Below the pieces are notes generated by a model. That model saw only the letters and a list, made by a program, of their open reading frames with translations, made no database searches and had not been told where the DNA came from. From Monoraphidium neglectum (Eukaryota > Chlorophyta > Chlorophyceae > Sphaeropleales > Selenastraceae): a stretch of 10,797 bases of DNA. The position numbers and the translations under genes were made by a program. Position 1 is the stretch's first letter; each line of letters opens with the position of its first letter. This document shows, piece by piece, positions 1 through 9,715 of this stretch. The DNA lies in assembly GCF_000611645.1 (NCBI RefSeq), contig NW_014011595.1:1-10797 (forward strand), in the 5' to 3' direction.

Positions 1-233
1 GGGTGGGGCGGGATGGGGGTGGGGGCGCTTGAGGGGGGCGGAAACATGGCTTTCAACAAGACTGCCCCTGAGGTCCCTTGAATCGAATACTAATTGAGTA
101 TTGTAGTAATCTACGACTAAGGACAGGGTGACAACCGGACGACCCCTGAGTGAAGCAATGCAAGGGGGGGAAGCTAGAGCCGCGATGATGAGCGGCGCTC
201 TCTAGGGCGACGGTCAGCAGGGTGCCCCCTCAC
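1..233 (-). other. Start of intron 7 of the NTF2-like gene, running off the left edge
   Basis: It begins with the donor GTGAGG at 233-228, directly after ...GTGTCCGAG. No acceptor followed by a family-like open frame was found, so the next exon lies outside the window. Positions 81-120 form an A/T-rich island with small inverted repeats (AATAC/GTATT at 86-90 and 98-102; GTAG/CTAC at 103-106 and 111-114) inside an otherwise G-rich strand. Confidence 0.6.
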
Positions 234-2807
234 CTCGGACACGGGGTGGTGCGGGGCGACGGGGATGGGGGACAGGTTCAGGTTGCGCAGCACCTCGCTG
301 GGGGGGGCGGGCGCAGGGGGCGAGGTCAGGGGAGGTGGGTGTGTGTATGTATGTGTGTGTGTGTGTTACGGGGGGTTGGGCTGGTGGGTGGTTGCTAGCA
401 TTGGGATCAGTATGGATCATAGATACGAGGACAGGCGGCGTTGAACGGCAGGGTCTCAACCGGCAGCCGAGCTCGGCATCAACACCGGCTTTGGGGCTAA
501 GCCCACCTAATCGCCACCCGTGTCGCCTCCACAAGAAATACAGCAGACCCCCTCATGCCGGCACTGCATCCGTGAAAACATTATCCATCAACCAATCCCC
601 CTCACTTGATCCAGAAGATGTTGACCGACTCGTCAAACGCCTCAAGCAGCACCGGCTGCGGCGTCGCGTACGCGGGCGGGCCCGGCGGCAGCGTGGAAAA
701 CATGACGATCCCGAGGTATGCTGCGTAGAGGCCCCACAGGGCGGCCGCGTTGAGGGCCGGCTTGAGGTTTGCGGGGTTGGCCGCGGGGCCCAGGGACCGG
801 ATGAGGGGCTGCGAGAGCGGGGAAGGCGCAAGGGGGGAGGGGCGGGGGGGGGGACTGGGAGGAGGGGGATCACCACAAAGGGTGGGCGGGCGTCGGGTCG
901 CAGTCAATGTCACAAGTTTTGCAGGTGTCGGGGTCGGGGTGGCGGGAGGAATCCAAACTGTGCTTTGACTTGCAGGTGGGAACGAAGCATAGAGGGCGCA
1001 GGCAGAGCGCGGATCGTGGTGGTGAGGCGGCCGGAAGCCCGGGGCGCGGGATCCCTCCCGAATCTGCACGCCCCCTGCGCCCCACCGCGCCGCCCCCCGC
1101 CCGGCCGCACCGTCAGCGAGCCCAGCAGCTGCAGCGTGCTGTCCCCCGGCTTGATGGAGGGCTCCACCACGTCCCGCACCTGGCAAGGGGGCAATACGGT
1201 TCAGAAAGCGGGTATGACTGAGGCAAGAGGGGTTGGCGGTGAGTGATAGCTACAAGAGAGGTGTTCAAAGGGCAAGGCGGTCAGGGCAGCCTTGGGACAG
1301 CGGCCGGCCTCAAAACATATTTTAGGGGGCCATGCCGCAGCTCGGCGCCTGCGGGATTGCGCTCTTGACTTCCGAGCCGGGCCGTGGCGGCGGCGCACAG
1401 AAGTCCAACATGCAGACACCCGCAGATGCGCGCCAGCTGCCCAGGAACGGGCGCCCGAGCTCTCCACTGTCACTGGTGCTCACGGAGACGATCTGGCCCC
1501 TCTCGTTCACGCGTATGAAGGAGCAGCCCCGGGAGAAGGGGAAGAAGACGCCGTCGCCGCACTCCACGTGCCACTGCACCCCGGCCCTGAAGGGGTCCCC
1601 CTCCGTGATGTCCTCGATAACAAATTTGAGGTCGTCAGGGGCGTATTTGCGAACCTGTGCAACGTGCATGAATCACGGTCGGCAGGGCAGCGGTTTCGCG
1701 TTGCGCCGCCCTCCGGCCCCTTTCAGTCCCATCCCTCTTCATCCGCACCCCCGCTTTTCAGCGCCCCATTCCCACGCTCGCCGCGGCGGACATGGGCAGC
1801 ACAGCGGCCCAAACCGCCGCATTGGACCGCTGCCTGCCAGGCGCTGGCCGGGGCCGCGCTTGCTCCGCTGCGGGCCGCTGAGAACGCCTGGGCCCGCGCC
1901 GCCGGCCACCGCTCTGCTCCGTTTCCATCGCTGCTTGAGGCCCAAAAGGGCACCCTGCACCCAGGTGCTGGGCCGTCACAAACATGCACCACAACCATGG
2001 TCCCTGGAAGCGGACGGCCGCCGCGTTTTTTTCACCTTCTCCAGCCAGGCCATCACGCCCTCCCGCCCCTCATGCGGCTCCTCATACACCAGATCACTGC
2101 AGCAGGGGGTTTTCCAAGGGTGGCAGCAGGTCTGTTTCAGCTGCTAACACAAGGGCGGCTGGAAAGAGGCCCTGTGCTGGTCAAGTCAGTTGGGGACTTG
2201 GGAAACTCAGAGAGGCACGGTGTGCCAAGCGCAGGGGCGCCGAGGGCGGCATGCTGGCGCCGACTTACTGGTAGCTGATGTCATCGGCAATGAGCGATTG
2301 AATGACATCCAGGTCCCGGGTGTTGTAGGCCTCGTAGAAGCGCCGCACCACTGCAGATGCCTGGGGCACCGCGGCGCTTTCGGCGCTCGACTGGGCCGCT
2401 TGCTGCTGCTGGGCCGCGGCGGGCGGAGACTGGGCGCGACCGACGAGAGTTCAGGGGTTAGTGGGGGTTATGTGCGCGGGCGTGGGGGATAGTGCATATG
2501 TGACCTGGCCGTCCGTGGGCGTGTGTATGAGCATGCAGCGCTGCCACAACAGCACAGAGCCCGCCGCCACAAAACGGTCTTTGCATCTGATGCAGCAAGG
2601 CGCGAACATCCACATTAGTGACATAGATATAATCGACACGCAAGCCTGACGGCATAACTGATGGCCCATTCGCAATCAGCGCTCAGACTCTTCAGCTGTG
2701 TTGCGCACCAGAGGCCTTGGCACCCTGCCGCTCATCCATGCGCCGTGTCTGATTAACGAATTATTTGATCTCAGTGCATTGATTTGTGAGCGCGCTAGGG
2801 ACTGCAT
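234..2807 (-). CDS. NTF2-like (SnoaL-like) protein, probable organelle-targeted membrane protein; 3' end outside window
   Basis: Seven exons on the minus strand, in coding order: 2709-2807, 2269-2429, 2036-2096, 1484-1654, 1111-1179, 606-808, 234-297. All junctions keep phase, giving 276 visible residues. Exon 1 (residues 1-33) is rich in Ser, Arg and Asn with almost no acid, like a plastid or mitochondrial transit peptide; it is the least certain exon. Residues about 54-165 form an NTF2-like domain: VVRRFYEAYNTRDLD, then YEEPHEGREGVMAWLEK, then FVIEDITEGD, VQWHVE and FPFSRGCSFIRV. This arrangement matches plant and algal chloroplast NTF2/SnoaL-like proteins of unknown substrate. Residues about 207-226 are hydrophobic (WGLYAAYLGIVMF), a likely membrane helix. 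The tail ends at HHPVSE followed by a GTGAGG donor at 233, so the gene continues past the left edge. The in-frame TGA at 604-602 is read here as part of a GTGAGG donor rather than the end, because the exon at 297-234 restores an open, phase-correct reading. No catalytic role can be assigned. Confidence 0.82.
339..367. repeat. GT dinucleotide microsatellite with TATG interruptions
   Basis: The plus strand runs GTGTGTGT with ATGTATG interruptions, ending GTGTGTGTGTT. It sits in intron 6 of the NTF2-like gene, some 40-70 bases before the acceptor, so it reads as CA repeats in the transcript. Confidence 0.9.
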
Positions 2808-3800
2808 TGTGCCGATCTGGTCTACGACACAGTACCTGGTTCCCACACTGTTCTGATAGCAGCAGCCTGGCTGTGATAAGCCGGAGCAATCACGTATGAC
2901 AGCACGTCGGTGAGTGGGGTTGGTGGGCTTTGGCTAGGCAGCAGCACGGTGCCCGTTGTCACCAGGGTCACTGCAGGCGGCCGACGCTAGGCCAGGCATA
3001 GTACTGACCCGCGCCCCACCAGACGCGGCATGTGTGTATGGGAGCATCAGAAGTTCCATGGGTAACATACCAGCTGGTTATCCTGAGAATCACGGTAGCT
3101 TGACACATTTCACCACATCGCCGCGGCGCCTGCACGCGTGAGGTCAACGCGGACCAATTCTGCCACCTCTTGGTGTCCGTACGTTCACGCGCGCACATGT
3201 GTCGTCGACTAGAATCAGCGGCGTGGGATTCAGTTGGCAGGTGCGCCAGTTACTGCAAGCAGGGGTGATGACATGCAACCCGGGATACGTGTTGCACGAT
3301 ACGTGTTGCAGCCCACCGAATGGGGAGCCACAGCCAATAGGCTGGCATGCTTCGACATTCACGCCACGAACCAGGCGCTCTGGCTGACGCAACAAACCAA
3401 AAGATCCAAGCACAGCCTAACAGTACTTTGAGGTTTAGAGTATACACCAGCAAAAGAACTGAACCTGACCTTGCTCAAATCACAATCCTGCACAGGATCA
3501 AGACGCAGTGCTGCATGGGTAGACGATCGTGGTGCTTTAGACCGCGGATCTGAAGATCAAGGCGCGAGACAGCCCCCAGGTCAGAGGCCAACGACGAACA
3601 AGAGACATCGGCATGTACAACGAAATAGCAAAAGGGTGACAACGACCAGCAAACAGGGCTGAAGCATCACGCAGCCACGCAAGGGCAGCTCTGCTTCTAC
3701 CAATCACTTGACCTGGTGTGAGACCCCCCTCGAGGCTTGTTTTGGACAATGTCTTAAGATTTCAGCATGGACCCAAAAAAGGCAAGGCTGTTTGTGGTCT
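2808..3800. other. Intergenic region between the nucleotidase and NTF2-like genes
   Basis: About 1 kb with no supported coding exon. It must contain the nucleotidase 3' UTR and the NTF2-like gene's promoter and 5' UTR. Base composition is closer to even than in the exons. Short open frames on both strands here lack family-like motifs. The only distinct structure noticed is a 14-base tandem duplication at 3284-3311. Confidence 0.5.
3284..3311. repeat. 14-base tandem duplication
   Basis: GATACGTGTTGCAC is followed at once by GATACGTGTTGCAG, differing only in the last base. It lies in the intergenic space downstream of the nucleotidase gene and about 480 bases upstream of the proposed NTF2-like start. 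Confidence 0.9.
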
Positions 3801-6800
3801 TCATTTGTTGAGGCAGCAGGGGCCAAACAGGTCTGCATTGGCACAGTCCACGTAAGCAGCTGCACAGTTGATGATGCGCCGCTCCGCTGCGGGTACTGGC
3901 ACATTAATCTGCAATTGTTCGATCCGGACGATGGATTGGGTGTCATGTATGGAATGTCCTGTTTCTGCCACCGCTTGTGGTGGCGGCGGGGCAGCGAAGA
4001 GCGGGTGATTCCTCACACCCATCACCAGCAGCGCCACAGTGAAGAGTGCAAAGGACGGGCTGCAGCTGCATGCGCAGACTTCAAAGGCGCCCAGGCTAGA
4101 ATTGATCGGCCTGGACACGCCAAGTTGCTTTAGATGGCTCACGGGCCCGCCCGCCCATGGCAGCCCGACTCCCTCAGCCGGGTTTGCGCAGCGGCCCTGG
4201 CAAGCCAACATCCCGTCCCCACACGGCCCCAAGCACCGATAAGGGCGATGGGCTCGCGCCGTCTCGTTATTGCAGCTATCCGCTCACCGGCTTTGGCATG
4301 GCAGCTGCCAGGTCGCTTGTCATCAGAGCATCCATTGTGTCACCCGACGGGAAGAGGAACGGGCGTTCAGTGAACATCGTGTAATCGTCGCCGCCGGACA
4401 AAACGTAGGAGTTTGAGGCCAGGTTGTAAATGACCTTATCTTGGATGGTTGAAGTTGAGCCGTTGCAATGTAGCAGTCTAGCGGCAATCAGCTCAGTGCC
4501 TCTGTGCCAGAAACGGATCCCATGCACCTGATGTTTTTGGTTGGAGGTGCAGACATAAGGTGGGGTTGGAGTGGCGGTTGATGGGGTTGGGGTGGCATTT
4601 GGTGGGGTGCGGGCATCCTGGCATGGGCAGGGCAAGTGCCCTGCTCAGATAGGATATGGTCAGAGGTGGTGTGCAAATCAAACAGACAGCAGGATTGTCA
4701 ACACCCCCTCTCCTGAGCCTGGGCAAGCCTTCACCGCTTGAGGCCCTCCCCAGACACTCTCTGCATTATGCACCCAGCATCCCATCAAGCTGTGCAGCTG
4801 CAGAGGCAAAATCACTTCACGCACTGCCTCTGGAAGCAGAGGCGGCCACGTGTACCCTGCTATGCACCACCTGCGGGAAGCGCCCTGCGTTGTCCTGGAG
4901 GCGTGAGATCCCGTTTTTCAGCGCCGCCCTGAGCTGCACCCCTGACACGGCCTGCACGTGTGCGTGTTTCGCGCGTGTGAAAGCGGCTGTCGACAAAAGA
5001 CGCAGCAACCAGGCCGTAGATGCAAGGTAACAGACATCAAAAACGTGGTCTGCCAAGGGACTATCTTGGGAGTTTCATAGCAGGTGAGGCGATGGGGGCC
5101 CTCAGGATCGCCATGACCTGTCATTGCCACCACCTTGATGGCGAGTAGATTCCCGTAGGGCATGGCCGTGAGCACCTGGCCGTAGGTGACGTTGCCAGCC
5201 TGGGCGGAGGGGGGCGGCGGGAGGTGGAAAGCAGGGGCAGGACAGGGCAGCGGCGCCACGCGAGCCAGGCAAGGATGTGTGCAGGGGGAGGCGCTACTCC
5301 CAGGGCAACACCACTGCTGATGTATTAAAAATCGTGACAGAAATGCCAGATAAAGCACATGCCAGCCCAAATAGACGCAACATGTGCAAAACTCATCCCA
5401 TACCCCAAACTGCGCACCTCGATATCGGTCCTGAAGCCGCCGCCGGTGAATAGCCCCACATCCACGGGCCCGAACCTCCCCTCAAACCCCGGCAGCGCCT
5501 TGGCGCGTCTGACAAGCAGCGAGGCCATGTAGTCACCGAAATTGGTCTCCTGCTGCCGCGCCGTGTTGCCCGCCACGAGGCGCAAAGCCACTCTGCCTGC
5601 GGAGCGCGAGGAGGGGGTGCAAGGATGAACACGTTGGCGCAACCTTCGCACGGCATGGTACGCAAGCAGGCACGACAGCAAGAACTGGGCCTGCACCAGA
5701 TTTCATAACGCCAGGCAGAGTAACTTGGTGATTCTGTTGAGAAAAGGCTTGACAGGCACCCAGCAGCACGGCAAGCAGTCTCCCCCAACCAACGCTCACA
5801 CCACCCCACCTGTTAACGCCACCCTAGGCTAAAGCGCAACGCTTTAAGCCCTGAAATTATCTGCAGAACCTGTCGCGGCCGAGCTCCCCTCACCGGCCAC
5901 TTTCCCCTCCAGCGCCTTGACGGGCCCCGCCAGCCCCCTGATCTTATGCAGAATCGAGGGGTCCTCCGCCACTGGATGGGACGAGTTTAGGCCGCCCAAC
6001 AGCACAGGGGCAGCTGCCACCAGCTTCTTAGTCACCATGTCAATCTTGAGGCTGCCCAAGTATCTGGATGGCAAAAACAAGTTTAGGCCGAGCTGAGCCG
6101 TTGGCTTCTATCCATGCTTTCTCATCAGAGTATATCGAGCTGCTTGAAATGTTACGTGGATGTAGGGGCTCGAAAGCAACACGTGTTGAGATCAGTGGAC
6201 GCAGGCAAGCCAGATGACCACAGCTGACCCAACGCCAGTCCAAGCAAGCCCACCCGTCAGACATCCCGGCCCCTGTAATGCCAAGCCACCCCTGGCAAGA
6301 ATCCTGCTGCGCGTGTAAACGCTGGCTTGAACCCGCTCACTTTGAGGCGTAGTAGGCCTGCACCACAGGAACCTCCTTGGGGGTGCAGCGGGCCCGCCCT
6401 GGTGTTGTGGCATTGCTGCAAACCTTGGTCTTCACGATTGTGGGGAACAAGCCGGCCGAAGCGTCGCACGCACCCTTGGACACGCAGTCGGCGGCTGCTT
6501 GAGGGGGGGGGGAGTGAGGGGAAAAAGAGGTGCGGCACTGCTGTTACTGCGTGGTCAGATTCGTGGCTGCCACTCTGAAAGGTGTTGCGTTGGTGTTTAC
6601 TGCCGGCCGGCATGGGTTGAACAGTTCACTCTTGATCAGGTATGTTAGGACCCCTTTGAACGAGGGGTGGCGAGTCATGTCGGGTGTCAACCGTTGATGC
6701 CATGCGAGATGCAAGATGTGAAATGCAAGATGCAAAGTTCAAGATCCTGCGCGCCTGTGGCGTTCTTGGTCAAGTCAAATATGGGCCCAGGCTTGTTGGA

Positions 6801-9715
6801 AGTGCTCAGGAATGTGTGGGAGTGCCCTGCATGTCATGGGTCGCGTGCGGTGGGATTTGGGGGGAGGGGTACATCAACAGGCAGAGGAGGCTTGAGGAGT
6901 GCGATTTTCCCCGATGCAGCCCTGACACGCCAACAAATGCACATGCATAAAGGACACATGAAGTGGGGGCACAGCTTGGTTGCGTAGTGTTGCACTCCTG
7001 CCGAGGTCCAAGGCAGCGCCGAGCACAGCTGCACCGGCTGACCCACCCCCAAGTATAAGGTCAAGTTCCGGCACAGCCTTGGCGGTCTGAAGGTCATAGG
7101 AGTAGCCTGGAGCACAACGCGATCAATTGAGGGTGCAGGGGGTTTGAGGGCTATGGTTGCATGCTGATGATGCAGCAAGCTTGTTGTGAATTCAAATGGA
7201 ACCCCCTGCCCAGCTGATTGCTGTGCACTGCTGGCACCAACCACATCCTACAATTCAGCTGCACACGTTCTTGACATCAAGCCGAGCAAGACGCATCGTC
7301 GGGGTTGAGGGGTTACGCCCTGCACATGTATAAATGTTGCTCACCTGTGTGTGACATCCCAATAATGAGGTCGAGGTCTGTGTGAGCCCTTTTCAGATCT
7401 GCCACGCAGCGCCTGACGCTGGGGATGACGTCCCCAAACGTCACATTTCCAGAGTTGAGCTGGAGGTACTTTGTGTCGGGGGTGAGCCATCCCAGGACAC
7501 CCACCTGGCGGTAGTTGGCGTGTCAACAGAGAAAAGCGCTTTGAATTGCGAGTTCGCATGGGTATTGACAATCAGCAAGACTTGTTGTTGTGGTAGTGGA
7601 GGGCTTGCACCTACCCCTCCCAGCAGGAGCATGAAGATGTGGGAACGCGGGGGAATCTGGCAACAAGTGAGGTTGCCCTACGGGTCCTGACGGGTCACAC
7701 TTTGCACGGGGCTGCGGCATGACTGGGGCTGCGGCATGCCGCACCTTGAAGGCTCCCGGCTTGAACACGGCCCACTTTTTGATCAGGCCACGGAGCTCGG
7801 GCTGCGCGTTGGTGTTGACGTTGCTGCGCGGCGGGGATTGCACGGGGGCATGCATTAAGCGCTCGTGCCGCGGGGCGCGGAACTTGCCTAAGCTCTCTGA
7901 AGGAAGACCCAATCACTGTCAAAGGCAGGCTATTGGCACCCCTGCCTGCTGCCACCAGCAACCTGTGGCAGCTCGCGACCAATCACGCTCCCGCCTCCAA
8001 ATCGCCCGCTGCCGCACCATGCGCCCAGCATCGGGGCTGTCAGATTTTTGATGTACGCAGCCAAGGTTGCGGCCGGGAAGGAAAACTCCTGCGGCACCAG
8101 TGGCGGGGTTTGGGGCGGGGACGGGGGGAGTGAGTTTTTACGATGATGCTGCGCGCATGGCAACAGACGCTGCCGCGGCCCAGCTGGGCTGGCGACTGTT
8201 GAAGTGGGCAGCGAGCCCAACGCAAGCGCATGTCTCCCACCCGGCGGGCTCCAGAGGATGTGGCCATGAGCGCATCAAGGGCGTGCGCATGCAGCAGGCT
8301 GGGTGCGACCAGCTGCTGCCGCTGCTGCTGCCGCCGCCGCTGCCGCTGCTGCTGCGAGGACTGCGATCACGCCTCCCAGGAGAGTATCACCACAGCTCAC
8401 GTGGTTGCCGAGCGTCTGGACACGACGCCAGCAGATGAGATCATGCAGCCCGGACCAGGCGCAGGGGAGGTGGGGCAAATGGTCAGTTGGGGCCCAGCCC
8501 AACCCCTGCGCTAATCAATCGTCTACGATTGAGCCGATTCGCTCCCATCCTGCGTGCGCTCGCCAACAACACAAGGAAGCGCCGAGGAGGCACCAAGCAG
8601 CTGTAGTCCCAGCCCGTCCGCCCCGTCCCAGTCCCAGGGGTAACCTCCCCCCGCCCTCATCACCCACCCACCATGGCGTCCGGCCTGACGATGTTTTGCA
8701 GTGCCGCGGTGGCCTGGCCCCTGTACACGACATCCCATAGGGTCCCATCAAACTCGTCCCCTATGTCCTGTTGAGGGGCGGGCGGCAGGGGCGGCCGATG
8801 CCCGCGAGCAGCGACGCCTTGGGTGGTGCAGGGTGGCGGGCTTCACGGCGCTCGCTCCCAACGGCTGGCGTGTGGAAATGGAGGGCAGTTTGGTCCGACA
8901 CGAGTATCTGCAGCCTGGCTAGCCTCCTCCCCCCCACCAAAAAAATGAAGGGGGGGAAGCACAGCATGGGCAAGGGGCTCAAGCGGTGCACAAAGACACC
9001 AGGAGTGGGGGTGGGGGGTGGGGGTGTGAGGCCAGCGGTGGCCCACCAGAAATAGAAAGGGTGCGCCGGCTTGCGCGGCCTCCCTCCTGGCCTCCGCGAC
9101 CGCCGTGGCGACGCGCGCCCAGCCGCCAAGGCATAGGTGGCTGGCGGCCTGCGCGGCGCTGCAGGCAGCGCCGGACGTCCCTGTCTGCTCAATACGGTTG
9201 TGAAGGTCTGTAGGGAAAGGTGGGGCACGTTTTCACCGGCGCGGGTTTGGGACTACGGTATCAAGGTGGCGGCGCCAGCTGTGTGGTTGAACAATTTAGC
9301 GAGTAAGGCGGTGGGTGGAAAGCTGCGATGCGGGCTGGTGGGGTCATCACGTGCGCCCTCTGGCGCTGTGCAGTGGGATTGCATATGGATTGTGCAAGAT
9401 GCATAGTTGAGAAGTTGTAGTGGTTTATGTCGGTCACGCGCCCCACACCCTGCTTTGGAGTAAGACGCTGCCCGTTCTCGCCAGTGTCAGTGGCGCGTCT
9501 TTGCTGGGGCCCTGGGCGCGCTGTGGTGCGGACGCACCATTGATGTGCGCAATGTGAAGGACTCTCACAGGTATCTGCTCTCTAGACCCAGGCTGTGCTG
9601 AGGGTATCATCCTCGAGACGGCCGCGGGCGTCGCAGCAAGGAGCGCGAGCAGCAGAGCGACGGGCCGTGCTTGCGGTAGTGTGCCCTGAAGCCTTGCGCC
9701 GCACGACGCCCGCAT
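3801..9715 (-). CDS. Secreted 5'-nucleotidase / UshA-CD73 family metallophosphoesterase, 16 exons, complete
   Basis: Exons in coding order: 9538-9715, 9047-9207, 8672-8767, 8401-8415, 8018-8088, 7745-7823, 7345-7504, 7047-7106, 6755-6826, 6341-6494, 5894-6063, 5418-5596, 5134-5199, 4871-4951, 4288-4527, 3801-3908. The product is 629 residues, near the usual 550-600. The ATG at 9715 is the first after an in-frame TAG. Residues 1-35 form a signal peptide (hydrophobic core VALLLALLAATPAAV). The N-terminal calcineurin-like domain carries the binuclear metal ligands: D60/H62 (INDLHNR), D117 (GDEFDG), N149/H150 (TLGNH), H252 (MSHTG), H275/H277 (GHSHTF). The C-terminal nucleotide-binding domain has RQQETNFG (419-426), GGGFRTDI (457-464), MPYGN (478-482) and GGDDYTMF (559-566). 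The family removes phosphate from extracellular nucleotides, which in algae would suit phosphate scavenging. Several N-glycosylation sequons and cysteine pairs fit secretion; there is no GPI-type hydrophobic tail. Oddities: Ser153 replaces the usual catalytic Asp, and the donor at 6754 is GC. The last junction (3908) and the 6755 end are the least certain. Confidence 0.93.
4559..4610. repeat. GGTTGGGGT-type degenerate repeat in nucleotidase intron 14
   Basis: The plus strand repeats GGTGGGGTTGG-like units (GGTGGGGTTGGAGTGG, GGTTGATGGGGTTGGGGTGG, GGTGGGG). The transcript strand is therefore C/A-rich. It is a short degenerate minisatellite close to the acceptor of the exon starting at 4527, where it supplies pyrimidine-rich sequence. 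Confidence 0.75.
6495..6754 (-). other. Probable GC-AG intron (intron 9 of the nucleotidase gene)
   Basis: The exon starting GGCACTCCCAC (HSHTFL motif) has no GT donor close to where homology ends. Splitting at GCCACAG|GCGCGC gives phase 1 and joins cleanly to CAG|CCGCCGAC at 6494, producing NAT-A-ADCVSKG. A GT donor at 6691-6690 (AACG|GTTGAC) also keeps phase but would add 21 residues made of a degenerate repeat. The GC donor is preferred by inference only. Confidence 0.5.
6704..6745. repeat. Degenerate AGATGCA tandem repeat at a splice-site-ambiguous position
   Basis: The plus strand contains AGATGCAAGATGTG, AAATGCAAGATGCAAAG and TTCAAGAT, variants of one 7-10 base unit. It lies directly after the preferred GC donor at 6754, in intron 9 of the nucleotidase gene. 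If the alternative GT donor at 6691 is used it would be coding (ELCILHFTSCISHG). Confidence 0.7.
8312..8356. repeat. Imperfect GCN trinucleotide repeat in nucleotidase intron 4
   Basis: About fifteen consecutive GCT/GCC units on the plus strand (GCTGCTGCCGCTGCTGCTGC and on). The transcript strand reads as GCA/GCG repeats. It lies wholly in the intron between the microexon and exon 5, so the alanine run it would encode is not part of the protein. Confidence 0.9.
8401..8415 (-). other. 15-base microexon (exon 4) encoding the GNH metal/catalytic motif
   Basis: The minus strand reads ...GTGTCCAG|ACGCTCGGCAACCAC|GTGAGC..., an acceptor, five codons (T-L-G-N-H) and a strong donor. It joins exon 3, ending DAM, to exon 5, starting EF, giving DAM-TLGNH-EF, which is the family consensus around the metal-ligand Asn and catalytic His. 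Both sides are phase 0. Without it the enzyme would lose an essential motif but would not shift frame. Confidence 0.9.
8929..8956. repeat. C7 ... G7 inverted repeat with A/T-rich loop in nucleotidase intron 2
   Basis: Seven C (8929-8935), a 14-base A-rich spacer, then seven G (8950-8956). The arms can pair as a 7-bp all-G:C stem in DNA or in pre-mRNA. Confidence 0.7.
9007..9024. repeat. Three adjacent G runs (5, 6 and 5) in nucleotidase intron 2
   Basis: The plus strand reads GGGGG-T-GGGGGG-T-GGGGG, so the transcript has runs of C, about 20 bases after the donor of intron 2. The plus DNA strand could form a G-quadruplex if the neighbouring G-rich sequence supplies a fourth run. Confidence 0.7.

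Noticed and set aside
335..1246. Long plus-strand open frame of 303 codons
   Set aside because: It overlaps three phase-consistent minus-strand exons of the NTF2-like gene, is rich in Gly/Arg from GC-rich sequence, starts in a GT microsatellite and shows no domain.
1292..2278. Plus-strand open frame of 328 codons (and another at 1332-2147)
   Set aside because: They are antisense to the NTF2-like exons at 1484-1654 and 2036-2096, which carry clear family motifs; open only because of high GC content.
3801..4232. Minus-strand 143-codon frame ending at the nucleotidase stop, taken as one terminal exon
   Set aside because: Only the last 35 codons look like the family C-terminus, and the phase-0 acceptor TTGCAG at 3911-3909 joins exon 15 correctly; the upstream part reads as intron.
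8275..8502. Minus-strand frame with a polyalanine run
   Set aside because: The alanine run comes from a GCN repeat inside intron 4; only the 15-base microexon in this stretch is coding.
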